Shown here in pieces: positions 36,346 through 48,227 of a stretch of 64,000 nt of DNA. The notes below the pieces were generated by a model. The model made no database searches. It saw only the letters and a program-made list of their open reading frames with translations, and was not told where the DNA came from. This DNA comes from Utricularia gibba. Lineage: Eukaryota > Streptophyta > Magnoliopsida > Lamiales > Lentibulariaceae. The stretch is taken from positions 2,728,001 to 2,792,000 of the forward strand of contig NEEC01000004.1 of the NCBI GenBank assembly GCA_002189035.1. Direction: 5' to 3'. Both the position numbers and the translations under genes were made by a program. How positions within the stretch are numbered: position 1 is the first letter of the stretch; every line of letters starts with the position of its first letter.

Positions 36346-36929
36346 TGGTTGGATTCAACATTTGAGCTAGCTAATGCATTGTGGCCTTTCTCAAACAACA
36401 CTTCATGCAAGGCATGTCAACTTCAAATCAAATTAAAACAAAAAGTGCCAGTCACTCCAAGAAGTGGTTGGAACTAAGATAGAGCAATAGACCTGGACAG
36501 CAGATCAAGTCGACAACTTGAAAGCTCACAATCAACTCAAAAATTATGGTCTTGCAAATTGGGTATAATAAATCAACCCACATGGGTAGTAAATAGGAGA
36601 CTGCAGCAATAACAAACTAACATTCAAATTGAATAATCTGAATGTTGGAATGGAGTTGGAAAACACCTATAAATAGGAATCCAAACAATGTATAAATAGA
36701 TCATTTACCTCAATTTTATACCATATTTTTCTACAATTCTATCATAATAATCGAAATTCCCACATGATAGTTAAAACCTTCTAGGTTAACTCCTTAAAAA
36801 AAATTAAATGAGAAATATGAAATGCTGATAGAAAAATGAGAATTTAGAAAAAAAATGACTGAGTGGCATAGTCATGAGATCATGTGATTATGATCGGGTA
36901 ACTACATTTACGCTCCATGAACTCCATTG

Positions 36930-37560
36930 AGGTTGACTCAACTGCCATTTATTCTGGTTGATGCATTGGCTTCCACATTGTTCATTTATGAAACCAACAT
37001 TAGTCCTCAAATACTCAAACAGAGCAATGGGAAGAAGTTTAGTCATGATGTTTGCTACTTAAACTTGGATGCAGAAGTAATGAACACTACTCTCTTCATC
37101 TTTCAGCAGCTCTCCGATTAGATGATACTTTATTGAAATATATTTGATACAATCATGAAACATTGGATTCTATTTGTTAAGTCTAGATCTTTAAGTGTTT
37201 TCCTCAATTAGATGGCATTGTTTGTAGCTAAGGAGGTTGCAACATATTCTACTTCAGCTATTGATTGAGCCACCATCCCTTATCCTTTTTTGTTTGTAGA
37301 TCATACTCGCGATGTTCATTCTAAGTTGGAAAGCATAATTGCTGGTGCTTTCTTTTTAATCATTAATCACTACCGCTTTTAAAATTTGGATCCTGCAAAA
37401 TCAACATCCACATAACCTTCAAGATGATCACAAAATTGTTATAATAAAACTACAACTCATAATCAGAGGTTCATGCCACATTTTGAAACATTCTCTTCAC
37501 ACAAGTCAAAAAATTTATTGTCGACTGATGCATGAACCTATATACCCACAGTTTATAGAA
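36930..37560 (-). pseudogene. Copia RT-end/RNase H remnant
   Basis: Read on minus across stops and frame changes: a GYVDVDFAGSKF-like block, then MVAQSIAEVEYVATSLATNNAI (RNase H core, normally VAQSTAEAEYVAA). Upstream is MFQNVA-TSDYEL, the counterpart of the RYLKGT-DYGL block. This order is diagnostic of Ty1/copia polyproteins. Not functional. Family within Copia not determined. Confidence 0.65.
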
Positions 37561-37569
37561 GATCAGGTT

Positions 37570-38599
37570 TTTTGTTTATTCAATCTTCAAGATCGAAACA
37601 CTTGAGCATGTTTCCAATACATTTGCTTTGGTAACAATTACTGAATGGAAGACTGATTTTGATTAGCTGGAGCAGTATTATGCCATGCTAACTTGCTTGG
37701 AAGTTGCGATTGATTAAAAGTGATCACTAATTGATTGGTTTAGATTTTCCAAAGTTTAAATTATTTGGGCTTAAACAAATACGAATGTTTAAGTTTATGT
37801 GTAGAGTGAAATTTAATATATTGAATTATTTTATTTGAGAGATATCATATTTTTATGCTTATTATGCATGTTCAGTATTATGAATATACATACCTGCAAA
37901 GAGAACAATCAAAATTTTGTAAACTCGTTATAATGCAACATAAAACTACATGTCAAACAAATTGTTGGCCTTATTCTAGGTTTTTGAGGAAAAGAGTAGA
38001 GGAATTCGACAGATATAAAAACATAACTTTAAGTGAAAAAATTATCAGAATTCAGAACAATTTCAATAAAAAAAATAGCAACCAATAAATACAACTCTAT
38101 AAACAAATTAAATGAGAATTTGTATTATTGTGGGATGATAAGTGATCATCATTTGGTAGCGGTAGTCTTCCATGAACTCAACTCGCATTTGAGATAGTTA
38201 GGAAATTAGTATTATTAAAAAAAATAAGTGATCATGATCTGGTATGCGAAAGATTTACCACTTTCAATTATACATGCTATCCTTGATCAGAATAATCTGT
38301 CTTTCCTCCACATCCCTATTTCCCAAAGTTGTGTCTCAACTTCAATAATAAATGAAGCTTATAATAAATAAAATTTTCTTTAATCATTGCAAATAAAGAT
38401 TTTTGTATCAAATAATTATTTATAAAACTCAATTCATAATAAAACACGACTCAAATGACAATATATAGAAAAATTGAGTTTAGTCCTTGTTGTCCGAAAC
38501 TTTATGTATTATGATTATCACAAGGGATTTTTATTCATAGTGAAAATTATCAAGGCATAATCAGCAACTATAAAGATAAAAGTAAAAAAAAAAGAAAAC
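37570..38599. other. AT-rich DNA, no gene recognised
   Basis: A short plus ORF at 37855-38088 shows no known domain. No repeat partner within the window was noticed. Confidence 0.35.
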
Positions 38600-39660
38600 A
38601 ACAAGATTCTAATTCATAATAGCGAGGGGACGCAAGGGGGCTTCTTTCCCAACGTGAAAAACACCAAACACAAAGAGGGGAAGAAGGCCTTCATCATCGA
38701 GAGCAGCACCGGAATTCAGTCCAGTGCTACTGTTCCGGGCTGTGGACAGTAGCAACCGGACGACAGAACAATCTTTATTTGCTTTCCATTTTCTGAACAT
38801 TTCGAGTTTCTGCATTTGACTTGTTTACCGTATTTCTGCCGTTTTGGCCAACTTATATGAATGAAATCGTGTTTTATTTCCCAAGCATGAGTAGTTAAAG
38901 TCTTAGGGATGCCTTAAAGTGAAGTGGGGTGGTGTGTGCTTAGGGTTGATGATGAAATTTATGTGTATTCCTTAACTCTTATTTCTAACAAACCATGGTT
39001 AGACCTAAAGAGAGAAACAAGTAGTTTCACAACTTAGATGCTTGGTTTAGAGGTAGACCAACAAATCAAGATGGGAGCAGTCGGTATTAGTTTAGGGTAG
39101 AATTATTAGAATCGGGTAGACCTAGTTTTATATGCTTTACATGCGGGTAGACCTAATTGCAATGTTGGTTATGATATTGGGGACTAATTTAGTAGAAAAT
39201 ATGATGAATGACCTGCATAGATTTAGGTTATTTGAAGTTGTGAATGTAGTAATATGGTAAATTAAGTTAGGCACATTGACATCACACCATCTGCAGACCC
39301 ATAAGGCATCTTCCTATTAGTCTTAATTAAAACCAGTACCTGTCACATTTAGCGTTGAGACCTGATATTGCTTACCTACCTTGTTTACTGAACTTGTTTA
39401 CCACTATTAGTCTAAGTTTAGACTAAGACTTATTGTTATTCGAAATTATGCATGTACCAAAACACTTAGCAACCACATGCTTTTCGTGATCGACCCTGAC
39501 ATCTACTATACAAGTTTTCTAAATTTGTATTTTGTGTAGATTAGGGATTATAAATTTATTTGATAACGAAATTTCTATTTTTATTGCAACGATATTAAGA
39601 AATTTTCGTTTATCATGATTGCTCGTAATTTTTACTATATCCAAAATTATAAGAATTACC
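38600..39660 (+). repeat. Athila-like LTR, copy 1, plus orientation
   Basis: A non-coding block with landmarks GGTAGACCAACAAATCAAGA, GGTTATTTGAAGTTG, TTGAGACCTGATATTG, TTTGTATTTTGTGTAGATTAG and TTGCAACGATATTAAGAAATTTTCG. Related blocks in reverse orientation are at 43033-44230 and 59590-60062. It is followed at about 39661 by AATGATGTTGCCGGAAATTC. This resembles, after C-to-T and G-to-A decay, the TGGCGCCGTTGCCGGGGA primer-binding region of Athila-type elements. The left edge is uncertain. Confidence 0.55.
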
Positions 39661-39719
39661 CAAATGATGTTGCCGGAAATTCAAATGAAATTAGATGTTT
39701 ACAATTGGTGTCTGAATGG

Positions 39720-41095
39720 TATTGATATAAACAATATTGTTGTACTTTTTTATGAAGTATACAAATTTATTTATTTATTTTATTGATTTATTTTTATCTC
39801 TAATAAAAAATATTCTAAAAATTCTTAAATTTATTATAGTAAATTTAATATTAAATTGGGATTTAAATTTTTTATTTTATATTAATAATGAATATAGAAA
39901 AATTCAAATATGATACAAAATATATTATATAGAATTTAAACAGATGATTACGTAAAATAATATTTTCAATTGATATAACAGTTAATAAGTTTTTTGATTT
40001 ACTTGATTAGGAAGTAAAAAACATACTTTTTTTATTTTCTTAAATTTAGTATTTTTGTAATTATTTTGTTGAAATTTAATAATTGTATGTATATTTAATT
40101 TGAATAAAAATATATATAATAAATGTATAATATAATTGTGCGTGTGTTTGAAAAAGAAGATATTTGGAGAAAAGAGAATTAAAAGAGAGATGAGAGAGAG
40201 TTGAAAATATAAAAATAAGATAGGTTTGTTTGTTGTCAAATCCTTGATAATGGATGTGTATTTACCATAACCGGTGTCTCACGCACTTTCCTACTTTGAT
40301 CATCAACGTTTTAGAGTTCATGCACTTGACGGCATCTGAGATTTAATACATTTTTTATTTGAGATTGGAAACATATTTTGGACTGAAAGAAGGCCAGTTA
40401 TATCACAAAATCAGGATGATACAGAAGATGAGGTGGGGGCAAAAAACATGCGCGAGTCTCTTGGAAAGGCCAAACAAGAAATCTTTGCACAGATATCAAA
40501 GAAAAATATGCTGAAGAAAGGGTCAACAACTGGGTTATTTAGAGATTTGACCATCTCATGTGATAAAAAATATTCTTATTGTGTTTATTGTGTGAGAGAG
40601 AGGGGAACGATGGCCAAATTTCTAAAAGTGCCACCGTCAACTAGCCAATTCCAACATAATTTTTTTTTTCAGAGGAACACTTCTGACATCGAAACCAAAC
40701 TAGAATAAAGCTATTAATTTAGATGCACTGAATGTTATTTTCTTGTTTAGACATTGCCTAATGTATACATTACTTTAAAGGTATCTTATGATAAATGAAA
40801 GTGGTAATTTGGCCTCTCATATTCATCGTGTGTACTTTTTTTTACATTTTTTATCCCATAGCCTTGACATACTCTTCTTCAAACAAATCTATACATTTGT
40901 CAACAAGATGTTCTTTGTTTAGCTTAGAACAAGAATAGCTTCTTCATTATTTTTGACATTGCAACAACATTTTTTATTAGTTCAGCTTCTAAAGCCCTGG
41001 GCTTGGTCTCCATTTCTTTTGCTTGAGGCCTACTTTCTGATCATTTATCTTGCATGTTCAGTTAGCTCCTCGAGCAAGGAAAGAGTCTTGGTAAT
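39720..41095. other. AT-rich DNA, no gene recognised
   Basis: After the Athila-like primer-site region the sequence is AT-rich and non-coding. A 91-residue plus ORF at 40433-40708 has no recognisable domain and no nearby promoter that I can defend. Confidence 0.35.
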
Positions 41096-41099
41096 CCTG

Positions 41100-42195
41100 A
41101 TGTTAAGTCAAAATTAATCATATTTATAGTATTTTTAAGTGTTAGGCTAAGGAATTAGGTGGGGTGAAATAGTTAAAAATGACAAAATTAGTAAATTTAG
41201 TGTGTATTAAAACATGTTTTGAGCCTATTTTACGTTGATTTGCTTGTTGGGGGTGAAATTACTATTTATCTAAGCCTGAGAATAGCCAGTCCATTTGGGT
41301 TGAACCATGTATTCTGACCACTCTACATATATTTATTAGTTCAAGGGCAAAATAGGAATTACATATCTACATGCCGCAAGGATATAATACTACCCATGAG
41401 AAAATAGAGAACGAGGAGAAGCTAAGCCTCCCAAGGCACACAATAAAGGCAGGCACAATCAAGTAGTGAGAGAACGAGGATTTCCAAAGTTCGGAGAGGT
41501 TTAACGGTGAGTTTAAATCAGTTTTAGGGAAGAGGACGAAGGAGGTACAGTTCCAATGTGACAGTGAAACTCAGTTTCAATGCCTAGAGCTCTGAGGAAC
41601 AGAGATCTGTCTATACAAAAAAGATGATGGAAACAGTATCAGATTGTCATTGGAAGCACCTCCATCGCCCATAATGGCAGCAAAGCACTTGGAACCTTCC
41701 CACAAACCATTAGAAACAATTGGATGAGAAGAAGTTGATGCACGCGCAAGAACTGATTTGGAGAATTGATAGAACTTTTTATTTTCTGCATTTTCACAAC
41801 CTGCTCATTAAGTTTACATTACTTACTAGAACATGAACTTATTTAAATGTTTTTATTAACCCAGCATGCTTTCTTTTATTGTGTTATTTACTACTTTCAC
41901 GCATGAATCAGAACAATAACCTGAAATTGTTTAAGTTTCTTTTAAACATGATTGATTTTGGTTTAAGTGAAATAGTTACTTTTAAATTTTCAGAAAACTC
42001 TAATCTACATATTTTGTTGCTAGTTTTTAGTGTAGAAAGTCTTTTCGAAATTTTTACTAATTTCTTTAAAGTAGAAACCCACTTTCCAACAAAAACTCTC
42101 TGTTTAATCCTACTTGTGCATAGGACTTACAATTTAAAATCATTTGCTCCCTACAAATCGACCTGGACTTGCCACTACTACATTATTTTCTTTGT
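41100..42195 (+). repeat. LTR-like non-coding block, unknown retroelement
   Basis: Starts near TGTTAAGTCAAAATTAATC and ends with TCGACCTGGACTTGCCACTACTACA. Such an ending (CGACCTGG...TTGCC followed by ACTAC) is common at the 3' ends of plant LTRs just before the internal region. No second copy in the window, so only suggestive. Confidence 0.35.
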
Positions 42196-42249
42196 GAATG
42201 TGATGTAAAATGCTTGTTCAGTTTTATAAATATCTTTTAATGAGGAAGA

Positions 42250-43008
42250 CCTTTAGAAATGTGATACCTCTAGAATTTTCCGTCCATCAAATCCTCCAAA
42301 ATCCTTTTGTTGTCGAATCAACCAGAGCCCTATCAGTACAAAATAATCGATCATAAAAATACTTGACAAGGGCATTGATTTGAAAGGCATAGTGGTGATA
42401 GAATGCGAAAAGTTGGTTAAATCTCTCCCAATACTTTTCAAGTGATTCAGAGTTCTTTGCTCAAGATTACTAATTTCCTTTCGAATCCCTTCAGCTTTGG
42501 ACATTGGAAAGTACTTACTCAAGAATCTTCATTATAGCTCAATCGGAAATAGTTCCTGGTCTTAGAGAACTAAATCATGTCTTTGCTCCTCCTTCTGAGG
42601 TGAATTAAAAGTCTCTCAATTAAATTGCAGCTTCTCTCATTCCAAGACTCTTGAAGGATGTACAACTTCCATTATGTTGTTCAAGTGCTCATGAGGATTT
42701 TCACCAATCTTCCCATAAAATTTTTAAAAAAATATTTATCATGGCAGGTTTGAGCTCATTTGGTGCATCATCTGGAAATCTGACGCATTAACCTCTATAA
42801 GTGTGATTCGTAGCATCCAATTCATTCAAAGTCCTCTAAGGTTCAGCCATCTTTGAAATCGTTTGATTTACAACAAGGAGTCTGCTCAACTTAGCCGCAT
42901 TTCTTTCAGTTCTTCGTACACCTCTCTCAACTTCTGGATTGAATCAAAATCCCTTGCACCAAAAGAACACAAATGCCTAAAATAAAAATATGAAACAATT
43001 AAACACCA
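42250..43008 (-). pseudogene. Athila-like gag remnant
   Basis: On minus, FLSKYFPMSKAEGIRKEI matches the FL-KYFP-SKT--LR-EI block of Athila/gypsy gag. GLWLIRQQKDFGGFDGRKI lies downstream in this ORF. The upstream gag part (toward 43000) is broken. A primer-site-like CCTTGCCAACAATGCCAA (43011-43028) and an Athila-like LTR follow in the expected order for a minus-strand element. Confidence 0.5.
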
Positions 43009-43010
43009 CT

Positions 43011-43028
43011 CCTTGCCAACAATGCCAA
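43011..43028 (-). other. Primer-binding-site-like sequence of the Athila-like element
   Basis: On minus TTGGCATTGTTGGCAAGG, close to TTGGCGCCGTTGCCGGGG, the Asp-tRNA-type primer site of Athila elements. It sits between LTR copy 2 and the gag remnant. Confidence 0.55.
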
Positions 43029-43032
43029 TTAG

Positions 43033-44230
43033 AGAAACAAAAATTCGTGCTATCGTTGTGAAAAACTAAACTTCTCTTTTGATCGTTTCACTGTCATGGA
43101 AAAGATCCACTACACTAGCCCGAAAAGGTGTGTAAACGGTCAATGCAAATTGTATAGTGGAATTTGAATTCAATTACAAGGAGTTTGTGCTTGTAATGTA
43201 TTTTTTTGAAATACGAAACTTCAAAATAATTCTGCTCATAGTTTTAGGTGAAATTAAACATGGCATGCCAGTTAACTAATTGAAATTAAATCACAATGCA
43301 AAAGTTAACTAATACTGGTTATGTGAAAAAGTCAAATTGATATGGTACTTGAGTTACTAATTTAATATACAATTTTCTATTTAAACAACTTGAAACAACT
43401 TAAGTCTATCTAGGTTATTTCTCATATTTTTGGCTAAGATAGTTTCTAATATCCTTACCTATTTCACACTTAGATCTATCCACATGCAAAATATATAAAA
43501 CTAGATTTATTCAATTATATTAGTTTTACCTAAGATTATTACTTACTACATCTATCTTGATTCATCGGTCTCCCTCTAAATTGAACTTTTGAGTTGCAAT
43601 GTTTATCGCTCCTCCCCTTAGGTGTGCCTTAGGAATGTGAGAAACAAACAACAAATATATGCAATTATAGATTACTTAGTAAATCTTAAATCACATCACC
43701 TTAAAAAACCTTAAACTATTCCTAAAATCTAGCCACTTATATTTAATTGGAAAAGCATAATTCCATAGATATAAATTGAAGAAAATATCATAAACATCAT
43801 AATGCCACAGAAGCAAAATATTTAGCAAACTAAAATGAAGTAAAATAAGTTTATGTTTTTTGTCGATTACAGTTCACTACTAGGAATATAACATTGAACT
43901 AGGTTTTTGATAGCTCTTATAGTTGAAATTTTTTTTTTCAATCTTCCTCCTTTTTCCGTTGTGTTCTTCCCTGTTTTCGTCGTCGAAAACTCTCCCTTCC
44001 GTGGTTAATTTTCTCCCAAAATATATACCTCTCTACTTTTCTCCTTTTCAAACCCAAGTATGATTTCTAACATCTATACTAGTCCTAAGCTAAACCTATA
44101 GACTGTGGGTGGTACAAATAGTACTTTTTGTGCCTCTACAGATATTTTGTCCCATTGATTTGATCCATGTATTTTCAGTCTTATTTGTTGCTGAATTTTG
44201 CTGCTAAGACTCAATTAAATATTAATAATA
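43033..44230 (-). repeat. Athila-like LTR, copy 2, minus orientation
   Basis: The reverse complement of the 39010-39620 landmarks is recognisable: CTAAGTCTATCTAGGTTATTTCTC, TTACCTAAGATTATTACTTAC, CATCGGTCTCCCTC. The end next to 43033 borders the primer-site-like sequence. The far end is approximate. Confidence 0.5.
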
Positions 44231-44399
44231 TAAGATGGACTAAATCTGGCCACTTTTACGAGATAAAAGTATCCTAAACGTCATTTAAAATATTAAATAC
44301 TACACAAACAAAGTCTAAATTGTACCTAAACATGATGACTTTATATTATATAAATGCTATTAAAATGTGTGTTATTAGCCATTATGGACTACCTCTTTG

Positions 44400-44990
44400 T
44401 ATTCCATGAAAAAAGACTTTCATTCAAGTAAAAAATATACCATATGTTTTTTTACAGTTTTTGGTCCTAACATAATCACTATCATAAAAGTCAAAAATCT
44501 TGGTTGCTCATGCTTTGAGTAGGAATAATAAATCCCAAATTCTAGTGCTTTTTTGATGTAACATAGGACTCACTTGACAGCTACAGATCCGATTTGGGAT
44601 CTACATAAATCTCACAAGCGAGTAATCCAATGAGCTTTTTGTAGGAGTCTAGAGAATCTCAAGTCTCAAAGAGAAATGCATCAATCCTAGATTTGTCATT
44701 TATAACTCTCCCCTTGGTTTTTTTTTCCACTCATTTTTCAAATGGTTATTGTTCAATATAATTAAGAAATCATCCACATACATGCTCACCAAAATTTTTC
44801 CTCCATCTAAGTTATTATAGAACAAGGTTTGTTCATTATAAGTTTGAATGAAGCCTTCAGTCATTTAGAAAAATTCAATCTTGAACAAGGTTTGGACTAT
44901 GCATGCTGGACATTTAGGCAATTTCAACATGACAAGCATCAAATATTGAAATTATAGGTTCTCCCATGTACATGAAAGATGCAGATTGGT
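44400..44990 (-). pseudogene. Copia reverse transcriptase fragment with YVDD
   Basis: Minus reading gives DGGKILVSMYVDDFLI, with the catalytic YVDD codons at 44769-44780. The counterpart of the MTDLGLMHYFLG block (here MTNLGLMHF...) follows at about 44690. This is the palm region of Ty1/copia RT. Protease and integrase are missing between it and the gag part at 45000-45920. Numerous stops. Confidence 0.7.
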
Positions 44991-45920
44991 TAGTTTTCCT
45001 TTCTTTGTATGATTTCTCAATTTCAGATTTTTTTCAATTTCTTTGTAGGACTCACTTTTTTCTATATGACCTTTAACTTCACAGTAATCACACAGGGCTT
45101 GTCAAAGCCATGTTTTTCAATTGACAATTTTCTTAGGTATGGTCAGATCTTTCACAATGAATACAACTATCTACCTTTATGCATTTATTAGAAGAAGCAT
45201 TATCTAGGGATTGTCGAATAGTGGAGGCCTTAGAAAACAACACAAACTCAATACTAAAGTCACATATATTTCATTTTTCCTTGATTTGTATATGTTTCTC
45301 AGCAGCTTATAATTCACTAGTGTACTCAGCAATTTTCATAGATTTTTCATGTCATGTGATTTTTCGTAGCTTTTCTTCAACTTCAATGGCAGAGAGTTTA
45401 GCTTCAAATCTCTCATGCAAACTTATGACTTTCTCCAAGGCTCGAATTTCATTAATCAACTTTGAAGTATGTTCACAATATTGCATCATATTTTCAAAAT
45501 TCTTCATTAGATTTCTCTCAAATTCTTCAATGAGGTTGTGACGAGTATATTTTTGCATTTTGTCATCCCCTCCATAGAGTTCTTGGAGTGTGTCCCAGAT
45601 ATTCTTGGGTCTATAAAAATCTGCAATCTTATCGAATATCTCTTTCGTGAGTGAAGCATTTAGAGCTATAATAGCAGCATACTTGTTTTCCTCAAAAGTT
45701 TCTAACTTTTTGAGTTTAGTTGCTATGAGATTTTCAGAAAGATGAGGGTTCACTTACCTTTTTGGAAGTCATCATCAAGTGTTTCTTGCACTTCAAATAA
45801 GGTGTTATTTTCCTCACACATTGGTGATAGTTCTCCCAAGAAAACATGTATCGCTGGAGCATTTGTTGATCAATTGGGGCATAACTTCAAGTATGTACTA
45901 ACAAGTAAAAGTAGAACTAA
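44991..45920 (-). pseudogene. Copia gag (UBN2-type) with zinc-knuckle remnant
   Basis: The longest intact piece (45352-45753, 133 residues) has ENKYAAIIALNASLTKEIF, NIWDTLQELYGGDDKMQ, LIEEFERNLMKNFENM and EVEEKLRKIT. This matches the UBN2 gag domain of Copia polyproteins (helix series around W-xL-xY-G/E). Downstream (about 45180-45090) a broken CIHCERSDHT knuckle can be read. It lies directly after a primer binding site and an LTR, as expected for gag. Confidence 0.75.
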
Positions 45921-45922
45921 TT

Positions 45923-45934
45923 GCTCTGATACCA
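45923..45934 (-). other. Primer binding site (initiator-Met tRNA type)
   Basis: Plus GCTCTGATACCA is the exact reverse complement of TGGTATCAGAGC, the primer site of most Copia elements. It directly abuts the LTR at 45935. Confidence 0.9.
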
Positions 45935-46253
45935 TGTGACAATTATTCAACGAGGCAAGAGAGGAAATGTGTTGTGTTCTTAGATTTAGAACGAGTTACA
46001 AGTCACACTTTCCATAAATGGTGAAGAACAACAAAAATAAAACAAAGATCAACAGAGAGTTCAACAAAATGGATAACAAAAAAAGAAAAGATAACATGAG
46101 ATAGCCTCCAAGTTCTACTCCTCCAGCCTCCAACCTTAGATCCAAGTTTAGCTCTCATGGCAAGGCACACTCTCTTAGGTGTCAACATTTGGGTTGGGCT
46201 TGCTTCTCTTGTGGTAAGTGATGGGCTTAGTCCAAGGGGTGAGGTCCATATCA
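45935..46253 (-). repeat. 5' LTR of the Copia element (about 319 bp)
   Basis: On minus it runs TGATATGGACCTCACCCC to AATTGTCACA, i.e. TG...CA, with the primer site directly after it. A related copy sits at 52488-52820. Both copies stop being similar at the same CCATATCA edge, which fixes the outer boundary. Confidence 0.8.
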
Positions 46254-47330
46254 ACTCCTTATGTTTCAAATGTAGAGCAGTGACTTCTACAAAAGAGGGG
46301 AAGGAATTAAGAAACACTATGATATACTTCATGTTTCCTCTTGGATGGGGTATCCTCTTCATTACACCAAAAGTATGATTTGGGATCCTTGATGTTGGGC
46401 ATCGAGCATAGCTTCTAGGCAATACACATTTGAGGGTTCATCGGAGGTGAGTCACCAAGGGATATACTTGAAAATCTTTTCACTAGGGAACACATGGAAA
46501 AGAGGGTGAATGTGGTTTGATAGTGAAGGAAGAGCCAGACCCAATCCTTGGGCATGAATGTGATCGCACGATGATGAGGTGAGCCTTTATACATTCCCAG
46601 GCTGTGCTAATATGATCCCATAGGATAGATAATATGTCAAATCTCCCGCACAGCAATAGATCCAATTTAGTAGAAGTCACCTCCTCAAGATGATGTTGTC
46701 TAAAGGTTGGGGGAGTCCTCTCAAAAACATCCTCAAATGGTGCCATGTGGATTGAGGAGTGATAACTAAAGTTATAAGCATACTCTATTCAAGATAACCA
46801 AGAATCCAATCATGTGGCTGAAGACCATAGAAAGTTCGAAGGTAGGATTTTGGAACACTGTTATTGACCTCCATCTGACCATCTATTTACGGGTGATAAG
46901 CTAAGGTAAACAAGAGTTGAGTACCACTAAGCCTAAAAAGTTCACACCTGAATAGGCTAGTAAAAATTGGATTACGATCACTAATGATATCTTCAGGAAA
47001 ACCATGTAATTGGAAAACATTATCAAAAAAAACCTTTCAAGTTTTCTTGGTTATGAAAGCCCATTTCAATGGAATAAAATGAGCATATTTTGAGAATCTG
47101 TCAATCACCACCATAATAACAAAAAACCTCTAAGAATCCGACAATGCAAAAATAAAATTCATAGATAAACTTGACTAGATCGCCAAAGAAATAGAGAGGG
47201 GTTGTAGGAGACTAGCCAAATGTAGGGTTTCTTCCTTATCCTGTTGATAGTTGGTACAAGTTTTCACGAGTTCAATTACGTGGCCTTCTTCATGCCATTC
47301 AAATAATAGTCTTGTTTGAGCGTTTAAGGT
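46254..47330 (-). pseudogene. Ty3/gypsy (chromovirus-like) integrase fragment
   Basis: Minus reading across stops: KTCTNYQQDKEE (zinc-finger CxxC region), DRFSKYAHFIPLKWAF (core, first part), LHGFPEDIISDRNPIFTS (second D), LAYHP-IDGQMEVNNS (E), then EYAYNFSYHSSIHMAPFEDV and a degraded C-terminal part up to the Copia LTR. The wording is that of chromovirus-type integrases. It ends exactly where the Copia LTR begins, so it was probably cut by that insertion. Confidence 0.75.
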
Positions 47331-47479
47331 GTTTTACAAATACCTTTATGAAATAAACTGTGCATTTGGGTAACTAAGGTGGAGATTAACACTAACTGTA
47401 GAGGCAATGCAACTCATCATTTAAAATATAAGATTTCATTTGCTAGCTCCTAGTTGCTCTAAAAATGAGAAATAAATTT

Positions 47480-47885
47480 AAGGTATTTTTTTTGCTCTTC
47501 TCATGCCAACAAAAAGCACTATGGATGATGAGAGAGAGTACAATGACAGAAGGCCCAAGCAATTCACACTTTCACGATAATCCATCCACTACTCTATTGG
47601 TTTTCCCATCTTTGTACTTTACCATGAATGAGTATACCATCAGCTTGGCTACCCAATGTTGCTATGGCAATGTATGAAGCTGTTGATCCAAGAGATACTT
47701 CAAAGGGTAGTGATTTGTCGGCAGAATAAATGTCTTCCCTAATAGATATGATCGCAAATGATGGACTGCTTTAGTTAGAGTAATGAGTTCCTTTTCGTAA
47801 GTTGGCCATCTTTGTCGAGATTCAATTCATGACCCACTGAATTAAGATACAAGGTGTTGATCTTGCATTAAGATAGCTCCTAGTC
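47480..47885 (-). pseudogene. Ty3/gypsy RNase H fragment
   Basis: Minus reading (with stops) corresponds to the block 'YEKEL.AL..A..HW..YLLGR.F.LRTDH..LKYLL', here degraded to KRNSLL-LKQSIICDHIY-GRHLFCRQITTL. It is followed by the INSFIHCHSNIG and STKMGKPIE counterparts of 'Q..TLPQQ.W..KL..Y...YK.GK.N..ADALSR'. It continues in order into the integrase at 47330. Confidence 0.65.
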
Positions 47886-47888
47886 AAC

Positions 47889-48160
47889 ATAATTACATAT
47901 TTGACCTAAAAATCAAGGGTTTAGAGCATAACGGATCCAAAAATTTTTTTAACAGGGCATAATGGACCCATGCCGTTTTGTGAATAGGCATGTTTGACCC
48001 ATAAATTTTATAAACTGGCAAATTTAACCCATGAATCTTTTTTATTGTACAAGACACCCATTCAATAATAACATATTTGACCCGATGAAGTTTAGATTTT
48101 GATTTATTTGACCCAAATAGTTTTACCATTTCAGCATATTTGGCCTACATAGTTGAAATC
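47889..48160. repeat. Degenerate tandem-like array, second locus
   Basis: The same motif series as 3561-3970: ACATATTTGACCTAAAA, GCATGTTTGACCCATAAA, GCAAATTTAACCCATGAA, ACATATTTGACCCGATGAA, GCATATTTGGCCTACATAG, spaced roughly 30-60 bp. It begins next to the gypsy RNase H fragment. Confidence 0.6.
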
Positions 48161-48227
48161 GGATCAATATTAATATTATTTAATAATATATAATAAATAA
48201 AAAAATTTAAAATTTTTATATTTGATT

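Noticed and set aside
40433-40708. 91-residue plus ORF as a possible small gene
   Set aside because: No homology that I recognise, AT-rich surroundings, no promoter or intron evidence.
46003-46422. 139-residue minus ORF as a gene
   Set aside because: It spans the boundary between the degraded gypsy integrase tail and the Copia LTR, so it is a chance frame.
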